Below the pieces are notes generated by a model. That model did no database searches, was not told where the DNA came from, and saw only the letters and a program-made list of their open reading frames with translations. From Prorocentrum cordatum (taxonomy: Eukaryota > Sar > Dinophyceae > Prorocentrales > Prorocentraceae): a stretch of 64,000 nt of DNA. Of this stretch, positions 38,661 to 51,377 are shown piece by piece (position 1 is the first letter of the stretch; every line of letters begins with the position of its first letter). The DNA lies in the NCBI GenBank assembly GCA_963575745.1, contig CAUYUJ010015513.1, positions 80,001 through 144,000 on the forward strand, given 5' to 3'. The position numbers were made by a program, and so were the translations under genes.

Positions 38661-39384
38661 TGGGAATACACTGTTTGGGGTCCACGGTGGCTCTAGTAAC
38701 TATGCGCGTGCGCGTGTGCATACTATATATATATACACACATAATACATGTGCGCGCCGTGGGGGGTGGCCAAGGTCGGGGCCCCCTGCAGGTCAATGGC
38801 AAAAAAAGTTTAGTGGCAATTTCGCGCCCGACGCCCGCCGGCGCCTGGCCCTGGTTGTTGGGGGATCGACAAATCAAACATCCCGTTCTCATGGTGGCGC
38901 GGAGCACTGGAGGTTCTGGCGGCGCCGCGCCTGACGAGGGGCCGGCGGGCGCAGCTGGCGCAAGGCGCAAGGCGCAAGGCGCACGCCCCGCCTGCACCAG
39001 ACGCGAGTTGCCCCCGGCGCGCTCCTGAGGGACAGCAGGGAGCGCGGCCGCGAGATCGACGGGGCCGAGAGGCGCTAGGCCGGAGCCACAGTCACGATGG
39101 AGGCGCAAATGGAGAAGCCGCCAAGAGGTCCCAAGGGGCCCCCCAGAGACCTAAAGGAGGCCCGAAGAGGCTTCAAGCGACGTCCGGTTCGGTTTCTCTC
39201 GGCTTAGGTGTGAGGCCGTCCAGTGCCGGTTCGGTTCTGTGGTTACGATTCCGTTCGGTCTCCCTTCGTCCAGTTCTGATTCCGGTGCGGTTCGGTCGTT
39301 CCCGTTTGTGGTGTTTTTGGTTTGTTCCAGTTCGGTCTGGTCTGGTCACGCCTCTTGGCTCTCGGTTCGATTTGGTCCCATCAG
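38661..39384. other. no gene seen; short TA run and GC-rich spacer
   Basis: Includes ATATATATATACACACA near 38730 and a GGTTCGGT-rich pseudo-repeat at 39185-39370 (repeated GTTCGGTTC / GTTCCAGTTCGG). Nothing supports a gene. Confidence 0.45.
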
Positions 39385-39430
39385 GCACACACTTTGCACC
39401 ACATAGCTTGCACCACAGATACTGCGTCAC
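39385..39430 (+). repeat. GCACCACATA-type satellite, block 4 (short)
   Basis: TTTGCACCACATAGCTTGC and ACCACAGATACTGC. Confidence 0.7.
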
Positions 39431-39715
39431 ATTACCTATCTTGCGAGAGCACACTGTTTTGGGCCCATACTGGCTAACATTGGAATCGTGTTCGAGGCTT
39501 TCGTACCTTGAGAATGGAGTTCCCGCCTGCGACATCCTCAAAAACAATGGAATGCTAAAAGAATTGTTGTAGTTGTAAGGCATATTTGGTAAGCTCTCTC
39601 GGAGGACTCCCGAGATGGACCATGAGGTGACATGTTTCAGAAAGCACTGTGTGTTTAGTATTCTTGTCCAAGACTAAGCGTTGTGCTCGAGGCGTCTCAA
39701 CAACATACATACCAG

Positions 39716-40110
39716 ATTATGATGATGATGATGATGATGCTGACGCTGATGCTGATGCTGAAGATGATTGTCTTGATGGTGATGAAAATGATGATGATGA
39801 TGATGATTATGATGATGATGATGATGATGATGATGACGGTGATGATGATGATGCTGATGCTGCTGATGATGATGATGATAATGATGATGATGATGATGAT
39901 GTTGGTTGTGGTTGTGGTGGTGGTGATGGTGATGGTGATGATGATTATGCTGATGTGATTGATGATGACGACGATCACGATGAAGATGCTGCTGATGATG
40001 ATGCCAGTGGTGGTGATGATGGCACTTCTGCAGTTGTTGGTGATGAGTATGAAGGTGCTGATGATGACGATGTTGGTGAGGACGAGGACGAAGAGCAGGA
40101 TGATAACGAA
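39716..40110 (+). repeat. (GAT)n trinucleotide tract
   Basis: About 390 bases dominated by GATGAT with GGT, GCT and GAC variants. One frame gives an Asp-rich, nearly stop-free peptide, but the other two phases are equally open, as expected for a triplet repeat. Confidence 0.9.
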
Positions 40111-40500
40111 TGCTCGCAGGGGATCAGGACCAAGATCAGAAGCGATGTATTACATGCGCCAGTTCAGCGACACGTCTGAACTGGCGCGGATAGTGAACTC
40201 AATATGATAGACCTTGTGAACGTTCGGGGAAAGCATTGCGCGACACGTCATGTTTATGTTGGGGTATGTTCTTTTCAAGCGTTTCGATTTCGCGCTTTCC
40301 AGTCATGTCAAGAAAGGTTCCCCATGGAGCATGGCACATGATTCGCTGACCTCGCCAACGTCCACAATATGTTGAAGTTCTGACTACTGCCAATGCATAT
40401 TAAAATAAGAAAAGTGAAGAAACAGATATCGAATTAAGACCACACCACACCGACAACCGGCCACGCCGCGGAACAACCTCGATCCGAACAGACGGGGAAT
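40111..40500. other. no gene seen between GAT tract and LINE
   Basis: One perfect 14-base palindromic neighbourhood at about 40158-40185 (CGCCAGTTCAG...CTGAACTGGCG) and otherwise plain sequence. The 3' end of the minus-strand LINE may reach into it. Confidence 0.4.
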
Positions 40501-40509
40501 CAGAAACCG

Positions 40510-43500
40510 TGGTTAACCAGGCATTCTCGGATTCTCTCTGACCGTCTGGGGCATTTGTTGGATCTTGTCGTATGGTGCTCGATGCCTTTCGGATCGCCCT
40601 GGCGCCCCGTAGGGCGTCCTGGCCACCTCCCCCGTTAGATTCTTGCGGACTGGCCCTGCGCGCTCTTGGGACGCCCTGGAAGTCTCCCGACGCCAGGCCG
40701 GAGATGATGTCGTGCCGTCTTTCTTGGACGGTAATCGACGCAGGTCCAGGACGGCTTTTCCCTCGGAGGCCCACGAGGCAGAACAGAGCAATCCCGCCTT
40801 AACCCGATCGACGGGCGGCAGCTGCGGCTTCTTCCCGCGCTGGAACGCGAGCCGCAAGCGCCTCCATGCCAGGTGTCGACACAAGTCGCGAGCGGGAGGC
40901 AGACGGCTTACCGCTCTGTGCGGTTGCTGCCTCAAGAACAGCCTCGGCAGAGCGACGGCAGGGGTCCGTGACACGATTGTCATTATGATAGTGTGGATGG
41001 AGCCCCTGCTTTACATGAAACAGGGTCTGAGCTCCGCTCTTACCCCGCGTCCCAAGACAACGATCACCCAGCAAAACACACCTCTTCGACGAGTAAGCAC
41101 CACACCTATAGCAAAACACTAAGGGTTCTTGGTCCTGATTGTCGATCATAGCACAATTGAGTAGGTGTCCCAAAGACTCGGCCTCCTTAAGATTACGAAG
41201 CGCCGTAGGGACCCCCTTACAACCTACCATCGATCTCTCCTGCCCAAAAGAGATCGAGAAACACTGCGCGCACCGCCAAGCCACCCCAGGGTCAATCTCG
41301 CGCCAGACGTGCCAGCTCGGATCTCTGAAAACCGCGGTCCGAAGGCCTCTCGGGACGCGACGGAACTCCATCTTGGGGTAGCAGGAGAGTACGGCGTCAA
41401 ACATTCGAACTAATTCCTTGACACGCTTCACACACACACACACATCCAGGGCCTCAAGAACGTCTGTCGGGGCTCCTGGGTGGAAAGTAAGGGCATGTTT
41501 GGCTAACCTATCAGCATCAGCATTTCCCAGTGCAATGCGACGCTCCAAAATCGGCAGGGCCAGAATCACCTCCTCAGACCTGTGGGCAGGGGTATAGGCA
41601 GCACGTCCCACCAGGCCCTCGGGATCCCTTTCAAGAGCGAGCCTCCGAAGGCCCGCAAACATCTGTTTGGGGCCCAACTGTTCACGACGACTAGCGTTAT
41701 GCAAATTGACGGCACCAGCACAGTCATTGTGAGGGGAGGTAGCTTCTTCAACAACAGAGCACAGCGTAGCCATCCCGAGGTGCTCCGCAGATTGCGGAGT
41801 CTGAAAAAGAGAGGGCCACACTGTACCAAGCATGCGTGCCTGGATCTTATACTCAGGGCCAGGTGCCAAGAACCCAGCCCCGAACGCCGCGCGTTGGAGC
41901 TCCTTAAACACTTGCTGAGTGGCCGATCCGTCGACCACAGGCTCACACCCGCGGGACAGCTCCAGAAATCTTCAAAACTGATTTCCTGGCCCTCGCAGTC
42001 CTGAAAAATCGGGTCGGGATTCCAGGAGGGACCAGGGACCACAGGCTGAGGCACTATAAGCCTCGACCAGAACAAACGTTCCTGGGGAAAAGCGGCCTTC
42101 ACCTGATCAATCAGCTCCTGACTTACATGTTCCAGTCGCTGCTCAGAAACACAAGTGCAAAGCCACTGCCTGTGGAACAGGGAGTCGGGTTCCCCACACA
42201 ACGGACAAGCCCCCCCGTGCTCGCACCCACAGTCTCTCATCCGATCTCCCGTCCAGCAGGCTCCTGAAAAAACTGCAGGCAACCAGTAGTTCTGCCTGGC
42301 CGTGGTCTTGCGTGATCGAAACGTTGGCAATTGGGCCTGGGCAGACCCTTTCGTCATTTAAATCCTCCAAACCAGTCGCCTTTTTTCGCTCAAGGGCTTT
42401 CTGAACGCCAGCCTCGAGCTGCTTGGCAACAAGGGCAGGGGAGGTATACAGCAGGTCGACCACGCGATCGCGATCATCTCGCCACAGCGCAAAGTTATCA
42501 GCACGCCACCCAATCCGATGGAGGGAGAGGAGCATTCTATGCACTGGGCTTTTGGACCTACGCCAAACGGAGAGGCCTAACTCAGGAGACGAAGACGATA
42601 TCGTACGCCATATCCGAATGTGATCCCGAAACGAGAAATGACTGACATTGGGCTCCGTGAGGCTCTGCCAGAGGCTGTTGGACCATTGCAAGGCTGGGGC
42701 TACTGATTGTCGCCAAGCGGGGTCACCATGGAAAACACACTTCGCCGTTGTGCTCGCTCCTCGGTGGGCTGGAGTCTTGCCAGACATGCGTACCGACCTC
42801 AAAGAAGCTAACTCATGATCAGAAACTCCCAGGACCATACTCCCAAAGCCTGCTGCTGGGCGTACTCCTGCAACGTATATCTTATGTATACGCGTGCGGT
42901 CCCTGGGGAGCTTCTTCTTATAATGCTGGAGCAGCCGGCTACGAACACGCATATCATGAAATTTGTGCCGCCGCCGTGCCCTCGCCTTCTTCGCCGATAA
43001 CCCCTGACCAGGTGCTAGGTCCACGCCCAGCGACACCGTGGAGTTCGTGGCCGAAGAGGGGCATATCGGCTTAAGCCGCTTGCACAACTTCGAAGCAATC
43101 CTGCTGGAAGAAGAAAAAGAGACAGCTTTGTCTTCAGCAAGCCGTACACCTAAACGCGTCTGGAATACCCACTTCAAATCTTGGGCCGCCTTGGCCAGAT
43201 CATGCAGAATGACGTCTTCAGGACCGTGGGCCGAAACCGTGTCGTCGTCGACATAGGATCCCAAACTCACCCCTGGATTCTTGCTGGACCAAAGGTCAAA
43301 CTCGAACATCGCGTAAACCTTCACAAACACGTCATTGAAGATATCCCCCGCGGGTAAACAATTTACAGCAAATTGCACAAGTGGACAGTGATGAGCTCCC
43401 AGTCGGAGTACCCTCGGGGACCTCCAGAGATTATACAGAACCTTAATGAGGACTATGGGAATACGCCAGTACGGAGCCCGATCCCGAAGCCACTGGAGCC

Positions 43501-44830
43501 TACAAGACCCATAATATGTCATACCGTCCCAGATAAAACCTGCAGTGTGATCGCCCTTTTCGGAGGTCTCTTCAGCTCTAACACGTTGCTGCCAAATCGA
43601 AACCTCGGCCGACTGACCCGCACCGAAAGCCCAGTAGGGCCGCTGAGCCCGCTCCAGGAAGTCGTCCACCTGAGGTCTACGAAGTCGCTCCCAAACCCGA
43701 ACAAAAGATCCCAGGAGCAGAATCGGCCTGAGACCTCCCTTGGGCTTCTCAAGTAGCGGCATCAGCATCCACAGCAACTGCGTTGGGAAGAGGCCGAGCC
43801 GCTCCACGGACTCGTAGAGAACAGCCAAGCACGAGAGGCCCTCGTCGGAGAGGACGCCAACATGCCGAGGATGAAATCCATCTAAACTCTGCGCTGTGTG
43901 GCGGCTGAAACTCAAAGTTGCTCTTCGAAGGTCCTCAACGCTGGCCCTCGGGAAGCAATGACGATCAGGGATCCAAGCTTCGGGTGGTTCCAGAAGGGCA
44001 CCCCAGAACTTTCCCAACGCACGAGCTTCATCCTCCAAAAGCGCATGTGGATCAGCAGTAAAAAACTCCAGGCGCACTCTGGATAACCGTCGGCTGGCAT
44101 GCCTTTTCCAGCTTCGTAAAACGATGCATTATCCTAGCTGAGCCAGCAAGGGCCCGCTCCTGCCAGAGATCCCAAGACTCCTGCTGAATCCTCTCTCCAT
44201 CTGAACCAGCTTGCTCATAATCCTCACGAACGTCGTCCAAAAACTGCTTAGCTTGCTCTAGCCACTCCTGCTGACGGACGCCGCTCTGATGCTGCCAACT
44301 CCTCGCAAGATCGCGCATAGCACGAAGGGAGGCGTCGAGTCGCACCGAAAGGCCTTCACCAGGGCAGGAGTCCTGGAGCGACACCTGAAGCTGGATGCAA
44401 GTCGGGGAGTTCACCTCGCTCGCATATTGCACCGTAAGAAAAAATCCTGAAAAGACTGAAACATCCACTTCCAATACGGGGAATTTGGCTTGGGCCGATT
44501 TTTGTTAAATGAGGGCACAAAAACGCAGGGACTTGGTGCTATGCGGGCCGAACTTCCGCACAATGGCCGAAAGCCCGTCCTGAAGGCGCTCCCGCCTCGG
44601 CGCAGGCAGCACACCACCAGCGTCACCTGCACGCCGTGGCCAGTTTACGAGCGAACCGTGAGGATGTCTCAGCAGAAATTGGCTCTTTGCGTTCAGACGG
44701 GGGGGGCTGGACGACATGGGCAAATCCAACGCTCGTTTGACGAAAGCCAAATTTGCAGCGATGTCCCAGCAGGTTGGGCTAGTTTGATTGCCGCCAGTTT
44801 CCAGCGCACGCGTGCGGAGCAAGGGTCCGA
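40510..44830 (-). mobile_element. degenerate non-LTR retrotransposon (LINE) with RT, zinc-knuckle region and RNase H
   Basis: Read leftward. An N-terminal segment (44474-44052) ends in ARIMHRFTKLEKACQP. A 644-codon frame (44077-42143) holds the reverse transcriptase: LDGFHPRHVGVLS, LLEKPKGGLRPI, FIWDGMTYY (first Asp) and GSYVDDDTV (catalytic YVDD, about residue 275). A Cys/His region CGCEHGGACPLCGEPDSLFH lies near 42200. An RNase H-like domain (41938-40799) opens VDGSATQQVFKELQRAAFG, has GNADADRLAKHAL, and ends in a CYRCGAYSSKRC cluster. Frame changes near 44065, 42300 and 41950 make it non-functional. No target duplication found. Confidence 0.88.
42143..44077 (-). pseudogene. LINE reverse transcriptase frame (longest intact part)
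   Basis: A 644-codon open frame, the longest retrotransposon frame in the window. Polymerase motifs in order: LDGFHP (about residue 65), PKGGLRPI (about 112), WDGMTYYG (about 183), YVDDD (about 275), and LGVDLAPG-type motif D neighbourhood after 330. The length and intact catalytic Asp residues suggest recent activity of this family, although flanking parts are frameshifted. Confidence 0.85.
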
Positions 44831-44984
44831 CGGTCAGAATGGATCCTTGTGCAGGCAGTTGAGGATGTTGCGGAGCTTATTCCAATCTTCTACGTCGTGT
44901 ATTATTGTTATCCGTGTTGCGCCTGCGTCTACTCACGCCCTCTTCCTCCCTCCTCCACCTCACGGTCAGAAACATCGCGATGTG
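44831..44984. other. no gene seen upstream of the LINE
   Basis: No recognisable coding region; may hold the lost 5' end of the LINE. Confidence 0.35.
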
Positions 44985-45694
44985 ACAGGCATTGCACATG
45001 GGCAACACAAGGGGGTGCCGCCAAGGGATAGGTCACTTACCTGTTCGTGCCCAGATTGTGGGGATGTCTCCAGCGGCCGACTCATTTTACGGATGTAGGC
45101 GCGTCTTTTTCAGGGCCGTGTGGTGTTCGCGATGCCGCAACCATAGCCCTTGGGCTCCACAAAGGGGAGCGGCCATTGGGTAGGACACTTGCCCGCTGGC
45201 GCCCAGCATGCGGGGGTATCTCACGCGAAACGCTGGCTTTTTGAGGTGGGCGTGTTTTTGTTTTCAGGGCCGCCACGTAGACAGCGAATACTTGGGACCC
45301 CTGAGAGGGAGGGGGGGCGCCAGAGGGTAGGACACTTGCCCGTTGGCGCCCAGATTGTGGGGACGTCCCACGCGAACAGCTGGCTCTTGGAAGCTAGGCA
45401 TGTGTGTTTCAGGCCGGGGCAGTCGTGGTGTAGCAGTCATCGAACTTGGACGCCACAGGAGGGAGGCGCCAGGGGGTATATCGCGGGTGCGCTCGCGTCC
45501 AGAATGTAGTGATATCTCAATTGAAACGTTGGTTTTGGGAAGGTCGACGCGTCTCTTTCTAGGGCCGCGCAGTCGCCGCGACGAGGTAGTAAACATACGA
45601 CTTGGGCAATACAAGGTTAGCCGCTAGAGGGCAGGACACTTGCGTATCAGTTCACATGTTGTCGGGATGTCTGACGATTAACGCTGGTTGTTGA
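44985..45694 (+). repeat. tandem array of degenerate ~165-bp units
   Basis: Four to five units recur with CACTTGCCCGTTGGCGCCCAG, ATTGTGGGGATGTCTC, GAAACGCTGG, GCGTGTCTTTTTCAGGGCC and GGCGCCAGGGGGTA in order, at about 44990, 45150, 45310, 45475 and 45630. The same unit appears inside both segmental copies (for example 4020-4460, 5560-5760, 570-770), so the duplication begins inside this array. Confidence 0.8.
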
Positions 45695-48600
45695 GAGGTA
45701 GACGTGTCTCTTTTGGGACACTTATCCATTGGTCCCCAGCTTGTGGGGATGCCGCAAGCGGAACGCTCGTTGTTTGTTTTATTCGGTTGTGCTTATACTT
45801 GTTCAGGGCTGCATGGTCGTCGTGATGTAGCAGGCGTGAAATGCGGAGACCTCAAAGGGGGGCCGCTAAATGATACATCACGGGCGCGGTCGCGCTCATA
45901 TTGCGAGGATGTCTCGGCCGACCCATTTTCTTACATACCCGCTCACTTTCCGACGCTCCTAGACAGAAATCGCAAGCAAATTTACGCGCTACCTGGCGAA
46001 CAAAAGTAGCGTGGATGAGGAGGATCAGGAGGAGGAGGAGGAGGAGGAGGAGGAGAAGAAGCTCACCGATGCATGCATGTGGATTTTCCGTGTCGAAGCA
46101 TTATTCATGCCGTCGTTTGTGCAGCAGTTCGCTCTTGAGAGGCTCTACCTCCGCGAACATGTGGCTTGTGCAGCCCATCCGGCACTCTCCCACTCGTTGT
46201 TTGGGTCCTTAGTTTTCAGTTTGGCTCTCTTTGGTTCCTCCGCCTTTATGATGCCGCGCGGATTTGGCCAGCCACTTGGGTCTCGGGGCGCGCTGCAGTT
46301 AGCAACATTTCGTCCGCCAGGCTTCATTTGAGGCGGATTGGTTTGTGTTGCGTTCCAGGCGCATCTGGCGTTGCCCCCGTTCGCGCTGTGCCGTGCAGCC
46401 GCGCGGTGGTGCGTTGCAGCGCGTTCCTTCCCTCTGCCTCCTCGCGCCCTTTCTTTCTGCCCTGGTCCCCCCTCCCGCTTCTTGTCGGCAGATGGGCGTT
46501 TGTGGGATGGGCCCCCCCTTCCCTTTCCCCCCGCCTCCCCCGCCGCGGCGCCGACATCGCTCCGAGCCCAAATTGGAGGTGTCCGAGCCAGGCTTCGACG
46601 GCCGTCGGGGACGGGAGGCCCAACACTGCACCCCTGCCTTTTTGCGGGGGGGGGGGATCGTCTGTTGCGCCTCCTCTTCCTGGTTCGTCCGTTCCCCGCC
46701 CTCCCTCTTTGCCAGGCAACATCACTTGATGCACGCATTGCCCCCTGCTCTGGCGCCCAGGTTGCGAGGAACGCGGAAGCGACAGCGCCGAGACTTTTGG
46801 TTGCGTGGTTGGGTTGGCTGGTCGCCCGGGTCTCTGCCCCCGTCGCTGTCGAGAAACAAAATGCCATTGCCAGGCGCGCGCCTTCCCCTTCAAACCACGC
46901 GCCCGCAGTGTGAGGACATCTCAAGTGATGTTGTTGCGTTTGATGGTTGGGTGATTGATTGGTTTGGTCGGCGCGGCACTCACCCGACGGTTTGGCGGCG
47001 GGGGCCGGTCCCCCGAATGCTCGCACGACGTGGTGTTCATTGGGCCTGAAGTGTTTACCAGTCCTGCGGTGTTCGCGCAGGGTTTGCATGGCGGCGCGCA
47101 AGATCAACTGCCACGCGGATCGCGCACATCCGGCGCGCTGATCAGCACAAGCGGCCACGTGGTGCATAGATATCGCCCGCGGCCCGTTCGCTCTGCGCTG
47201 CCCGCGCGTCTCGTCCAGCCCTCTGCAGGGGGCGCCCGCGCGCCTCGCGCGGCCCACGCGGCCTCGGCAGTCCGACGCTGCCCCCCGCCCCCCACATCCC
47301 ACGCGGATCGGCCTGCCCATGTGGATTACGCGGGCTTTGCGTTCCGCGCAGCTCCGGCGGCCCATGTGGCACGCGCAGCTCCCGCGCCCCACGCACAGCA
47401 CAGTCCACGCGCACGCGTCACCCCCCCCCCTGTCCCCAAGCCTCGCGTTCCTGCGACAAGGGCGTCACCCACACGCGGGCTAGGACCTGACTTGTGCAGT
47501 CCTTCCCCTTTCCGACTCTTTTCCTCCTCTTCTTTTTTGGTGTTATCCAGTTTGTTTATTGGGTCCTCCTGTTCCCCATGTGTTCTTTGTTTTTCCTCCG
47601 CGTCTTCGTTGCCGCGCGGATTTAGCCGGTCGTTGGTGGCATTCATGGGCGCGCTGCAGTTAGCAACGTTTCGTCCGCCAGGCCTCGTCTGCGGCGGGTT
47701 GGCCCGTGCTGCGCTCCGGGTGCATCGGGCGTTCTTCTATTTCGCGATGCGCTGCAGCCGCGCGGTGGCGCGCGGCGGTGCGTTCCTTCCCTCTCCTCTT
47801 CCCTCTTGCGAGCCAGTCTTTATTGCCCCGCTCCCCAGCCCTGCTTCGCTTTCTGTTTGCGGACGAGTGTTGGACGGCATTCCGTCATTCCTTCCACGCC
47901 ACTTCAATCCAGGCTGCTCCGGCGGCCGACGGGGGCGGAGAGGGCCTACATGGCGCCCCTGCCTTGCGGGAGGGGACATGTTCAGTGGTTCCTCATTTCC
48001 CGGATTCTTCCCGCCCCCGCAACCTCTTCATCAGCCCTGCCATTATGCCCGCCTTGCCCCCCCCCGTCATGGCGCCAGCGATGCGAGGAAGACTCAAGCG
48101 ACAATGCCGGGACGTTTGACTGTTTGGTTGGGATTGTTGTTTCGGTGTTTGGCTGCATGGCGGGTTTGTTGGTTGATCGGGTATCGCTCGTCCTCCTGGT
48201 TTGTTCCCCGCACCGCCTCCTTCAGCCCCAGCCGTTGCCGTCGTAATCGCGCCCCCTCCGCTCAGCGTAGCCATGTTCAGCATTGCAGGATGTACGCCTC
48301 TTCCCTGGCAGCGTGATTCGCGTGACGCAGTATTTGCTTGACGCATCCGCATCCCGCCCCTTCGCCCCTCGACTTCTACACGCGGATTTCCTACGCGCGG
48401 ACAATCCGACCAAATCGCAAGCAAGCCCGCTGACACTCAGGCCCGCTCACACCCAACGTAGACTCACTCACACCAGACTCGCACATGGTCAGGATCACTC
48501 AGGCTCACTCGCACCCACACTCAACCATATTCAAACCAATCCGGGCCTTGATGCGCTCACGCGCGATTTGACGCCCATCAAGATGTAGCAGGCGTAGCAG

Positions 48601-50242
48601 TAGGGTACCCCAGGGAGTTGCCGCCTCGGACTGGTCGGTTGGTGGAGCACACACCCTCATGTTTTGACAGACGCGCGAGTGCGTGATGCCCGGGCGCCCC
48701 GAGGAACAGCCGCCTGGGGGTCGGGCACGCGCCCGTTTGCGATATCATTGTGAGGGTTCCAGGCTGTTTGTTTGTTTGGGGGCCGCGAGGTTTTGAACCA
48801 GGCCTAGAATCTTCGAGCGACTTTGTCCCGATGGTCTCTTGCGGCTATTTGTTCTTCCTCATCCTCTCCATGTTCACGTTCCTCCAGGTTCTAACTTTCG
48901 TTCAGTTGCTCCTGGTGTACAACTCGTGGGGCAGAGTATACAAGTCTATTTTGACAAACGCATGACCACCGCGGTAGAGCAAGGGTGCAGCTTGGGCACC
49001 CCGAGGAAGAGCCGCCAGGGGGCAATACGTGCCCGTTCGCGCCAAGAGTGTGGCGGTCTGCCCGCTGACCCTGACAAGCTCTTCTGTCTTGAGAGCAGTC
49101 TGGTCGCCTCGACAACGCAGGCGTGTCACTTGGTGACCCCAAGAAAAGGCCGTGTTCGTTCGCGCCCACATTGTGGTGGATGTCTCTATCGGTCTGCAAG
49201 TTTCTTGGATCAGATTTGTTTTTTGAAAGCCACATGGCCGCCACGACATAGCAGGCGTGGCACTTGATCACCCGGAGGGCAAGCCGTTAGGATGTATGAT
49301 ATTAGCCGGGGCACATGATCACCGCGATACAGCAGGCGTGGCAATCAGACGCCTCAGCGACGAATTGCCAATGAAGGGGGCGCTCGCCCGCTCGCGCCCA
49401 GCAGCAGGCTGCGTCCCCTTACTTACATTCAGTTCAACGCAGACTCAGCTTAGGCATATTCAGGCTCATGCGCACAACACGTTCACACACTGCATTCATG
49501 TTCATGTCGACTCATATTCAGACCACCCGCATTCAGACCACACCACTCAGTCCCATTGATACCAAAATTCATGTTTACTCAGACTGACTACCCATGCTCG
49601 GGCACAGCCGCGCTCAGACCCACCCACATTCAGTCTCACTGGTACTGTGGCTGACCACGATCATCCCACAAACGTTCACATATTTTCAACACGCAGCGGT
49701 GGGGCACTCTTTTGGGGGAGCCGCCATGGGTTGTTACGTTTGCCCACATGAGCACATAGGGATCTACTTAGTTGGTTGGTTGGTTGGCCTGGCCGGCTAT
49801 GCACTACCTGGGTTGCTCGGTTGGTCGGTGCGCGGCCGAGTTGCAACAGGGGTTCGTTTCCAGCAAGGCCTTGCGGCCCCCGCATCCCATGCGGCCCATG
49901 CTGGTGGTACGGGCCATCTGGATCATGCGGCCCTTGCGGCTCGCCGTCCACGCGCAGGTGTCGCCCGTGTCGCCACACCCCGTGCGCTCAGCAGCAGCCG
50001 CAGCGACAAAGGCGCCACCGGCACGCGAACAGCGACCCTTTGTTTTTTGTTCCACGGGGATTGCTTCGGTTTCGGTCCAGGCGGCGCCACGCGATGCACT
50101 CGCACAAAACGATGGGTTTTGTTCAGTTGTCCAGTCATTGTGCGGAAGTCCAGCCCGAGTAGTATGACAATTGAACGCGTGAGGGCTTCGACGCGTCGGA
50201 GCCCCCCAGTACAGCTTCGCATCCAGCGAAGCCAGAGAAAAG

Positions 50243-50725
50243 GTACCAACGGCGGGCCCACCGCCGAACCCGACGGCCAACCCGACGGCCAGCCCGACGG
50301 CAGCACCAACGGCAAATGTGGATTGCGTTTACAAGTTCACACCAACGAAGTTACGAGCTGATCAGATGGTCCAGCTGGCGGAGATCGAATTTATGAGCAA
50401 CGGGGCCGATGTTACGATCAGTTCCGCAACGAACCCTGGAGGTGACTACAATGGTGGACAAAGCCCCGAAAAGGCCATAGATGGCGACGTCGCTACCAAA
50501 TGGCTCGACAAAAATGTGTTACCTCTCGAGCTTACGATCGTGGATTGCAGCCCGGAACCAGATAGCTTCAGGTTCATAACCGCCAACGATGGCCGAAACA
50601 GGGACCCTGTGCAATGGACAATGCAGAAGTATGTTGGCAGTTCGTGGGTGGATGTACACGTGCAAGATGTGGATTACCCAACGCCCATGGATCGTTACAC
50701 GGCGACCGAGTGGTTTCCACTCCAG
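50243..50725 (+). CDS. discoidin (F5/8 type C)-like domain exon with Pro-Thr linker, copy B
   Basis: Same borders as copy A: acceptor AAAAG|GTACC, donor CTCCAG|GCGCC, stop 12 bases further on. The exon aligns to copy A without indels; differences are at both silent and replacement sites (for example Met/Lys, Thr/Ala, Ile/Val), with no stop or frameshift. Spliced in phase 0 it would run into the Pro-Thr exon at 52456. Confidence 0.75.
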
Positions 50726-50819
50726 GCGCCTTCATAACACTCGTTCGTTGACGTAAACGTCCATAATGTGCAGTGTTATGTTGTGTTGCGGCGGGTGGTC
50801 AGGTTGAGGATGAGAGTTC

Positions 50820-51200
50820 TGACGATGAGAGGGAGCACGAAGTTGTGGACCAGGACGAGGGAAGGAGGACAAGAAGATGAGCAGCAGGATGATATTGATC
50901 AGGACAAGTGTGGAAGATGATGATTATATGGACGAGCACGACGAGGAAAATACTGGCGGTGATGAAGACGAGGAATGAGGAATCATATGATGGAGGAATC
51001 AGCTGATGGAGAGGGATGATGGTACCAAGGAGGAGGAGAGGGAGATGAGGATGAGCAAGGAAGATGGTGGGGATAACGAAAAGGATTAGGGGCAGGAAGA
51101 TGGGAGGCAGGATGAAGTTCAGAAGGGCCAGGAGAGAAGGATGAGGTTCAGGACGGGGAGGAGGAGAGATGAGGGGAGCGGAGGGCGATAAAGAGACATG
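50820..51200 (+). repeat. GA-rich minisatellite, copy B
   Basis: Counterpart of 6800-7230, with small indels relative to A. Confidence 0.7.
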
Positions 51201-51257
51201 AGTATGGTACGGTGATACGAACGATGGCGAAGAGAAGGAACGAGAAGCAGGAAGGGT

Positions 51258-51377
51258 CGGCCACGCGCAGAAGGGGGGTGCGGGCATTGTCTATAGATGT
51301 AGGACTGGCGCCTTCTAAGAAACAGCTTCCTTCTAAGAAGCCTTCCCCCTCCCCGAGCCCCCTTGTGAGCGCCGCCA
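51258..51377 (+). mobile_element. IE-3 inverted-repeat element, intact copy
   Basis: Starts GCCACGCGCAGAAGGGGGG and ends CCCTTGTGAGCGCCGCC, with CTTCTAAGAA motifs inside; same family as intron 9. Present in B, half deleted in A. Confidence 0.8.

Noticed and set aside
39649-40179. Asp-rich protein of about 170 residues
   Set aside because: Explained by the (GAT)n tract; other phases are equally open.
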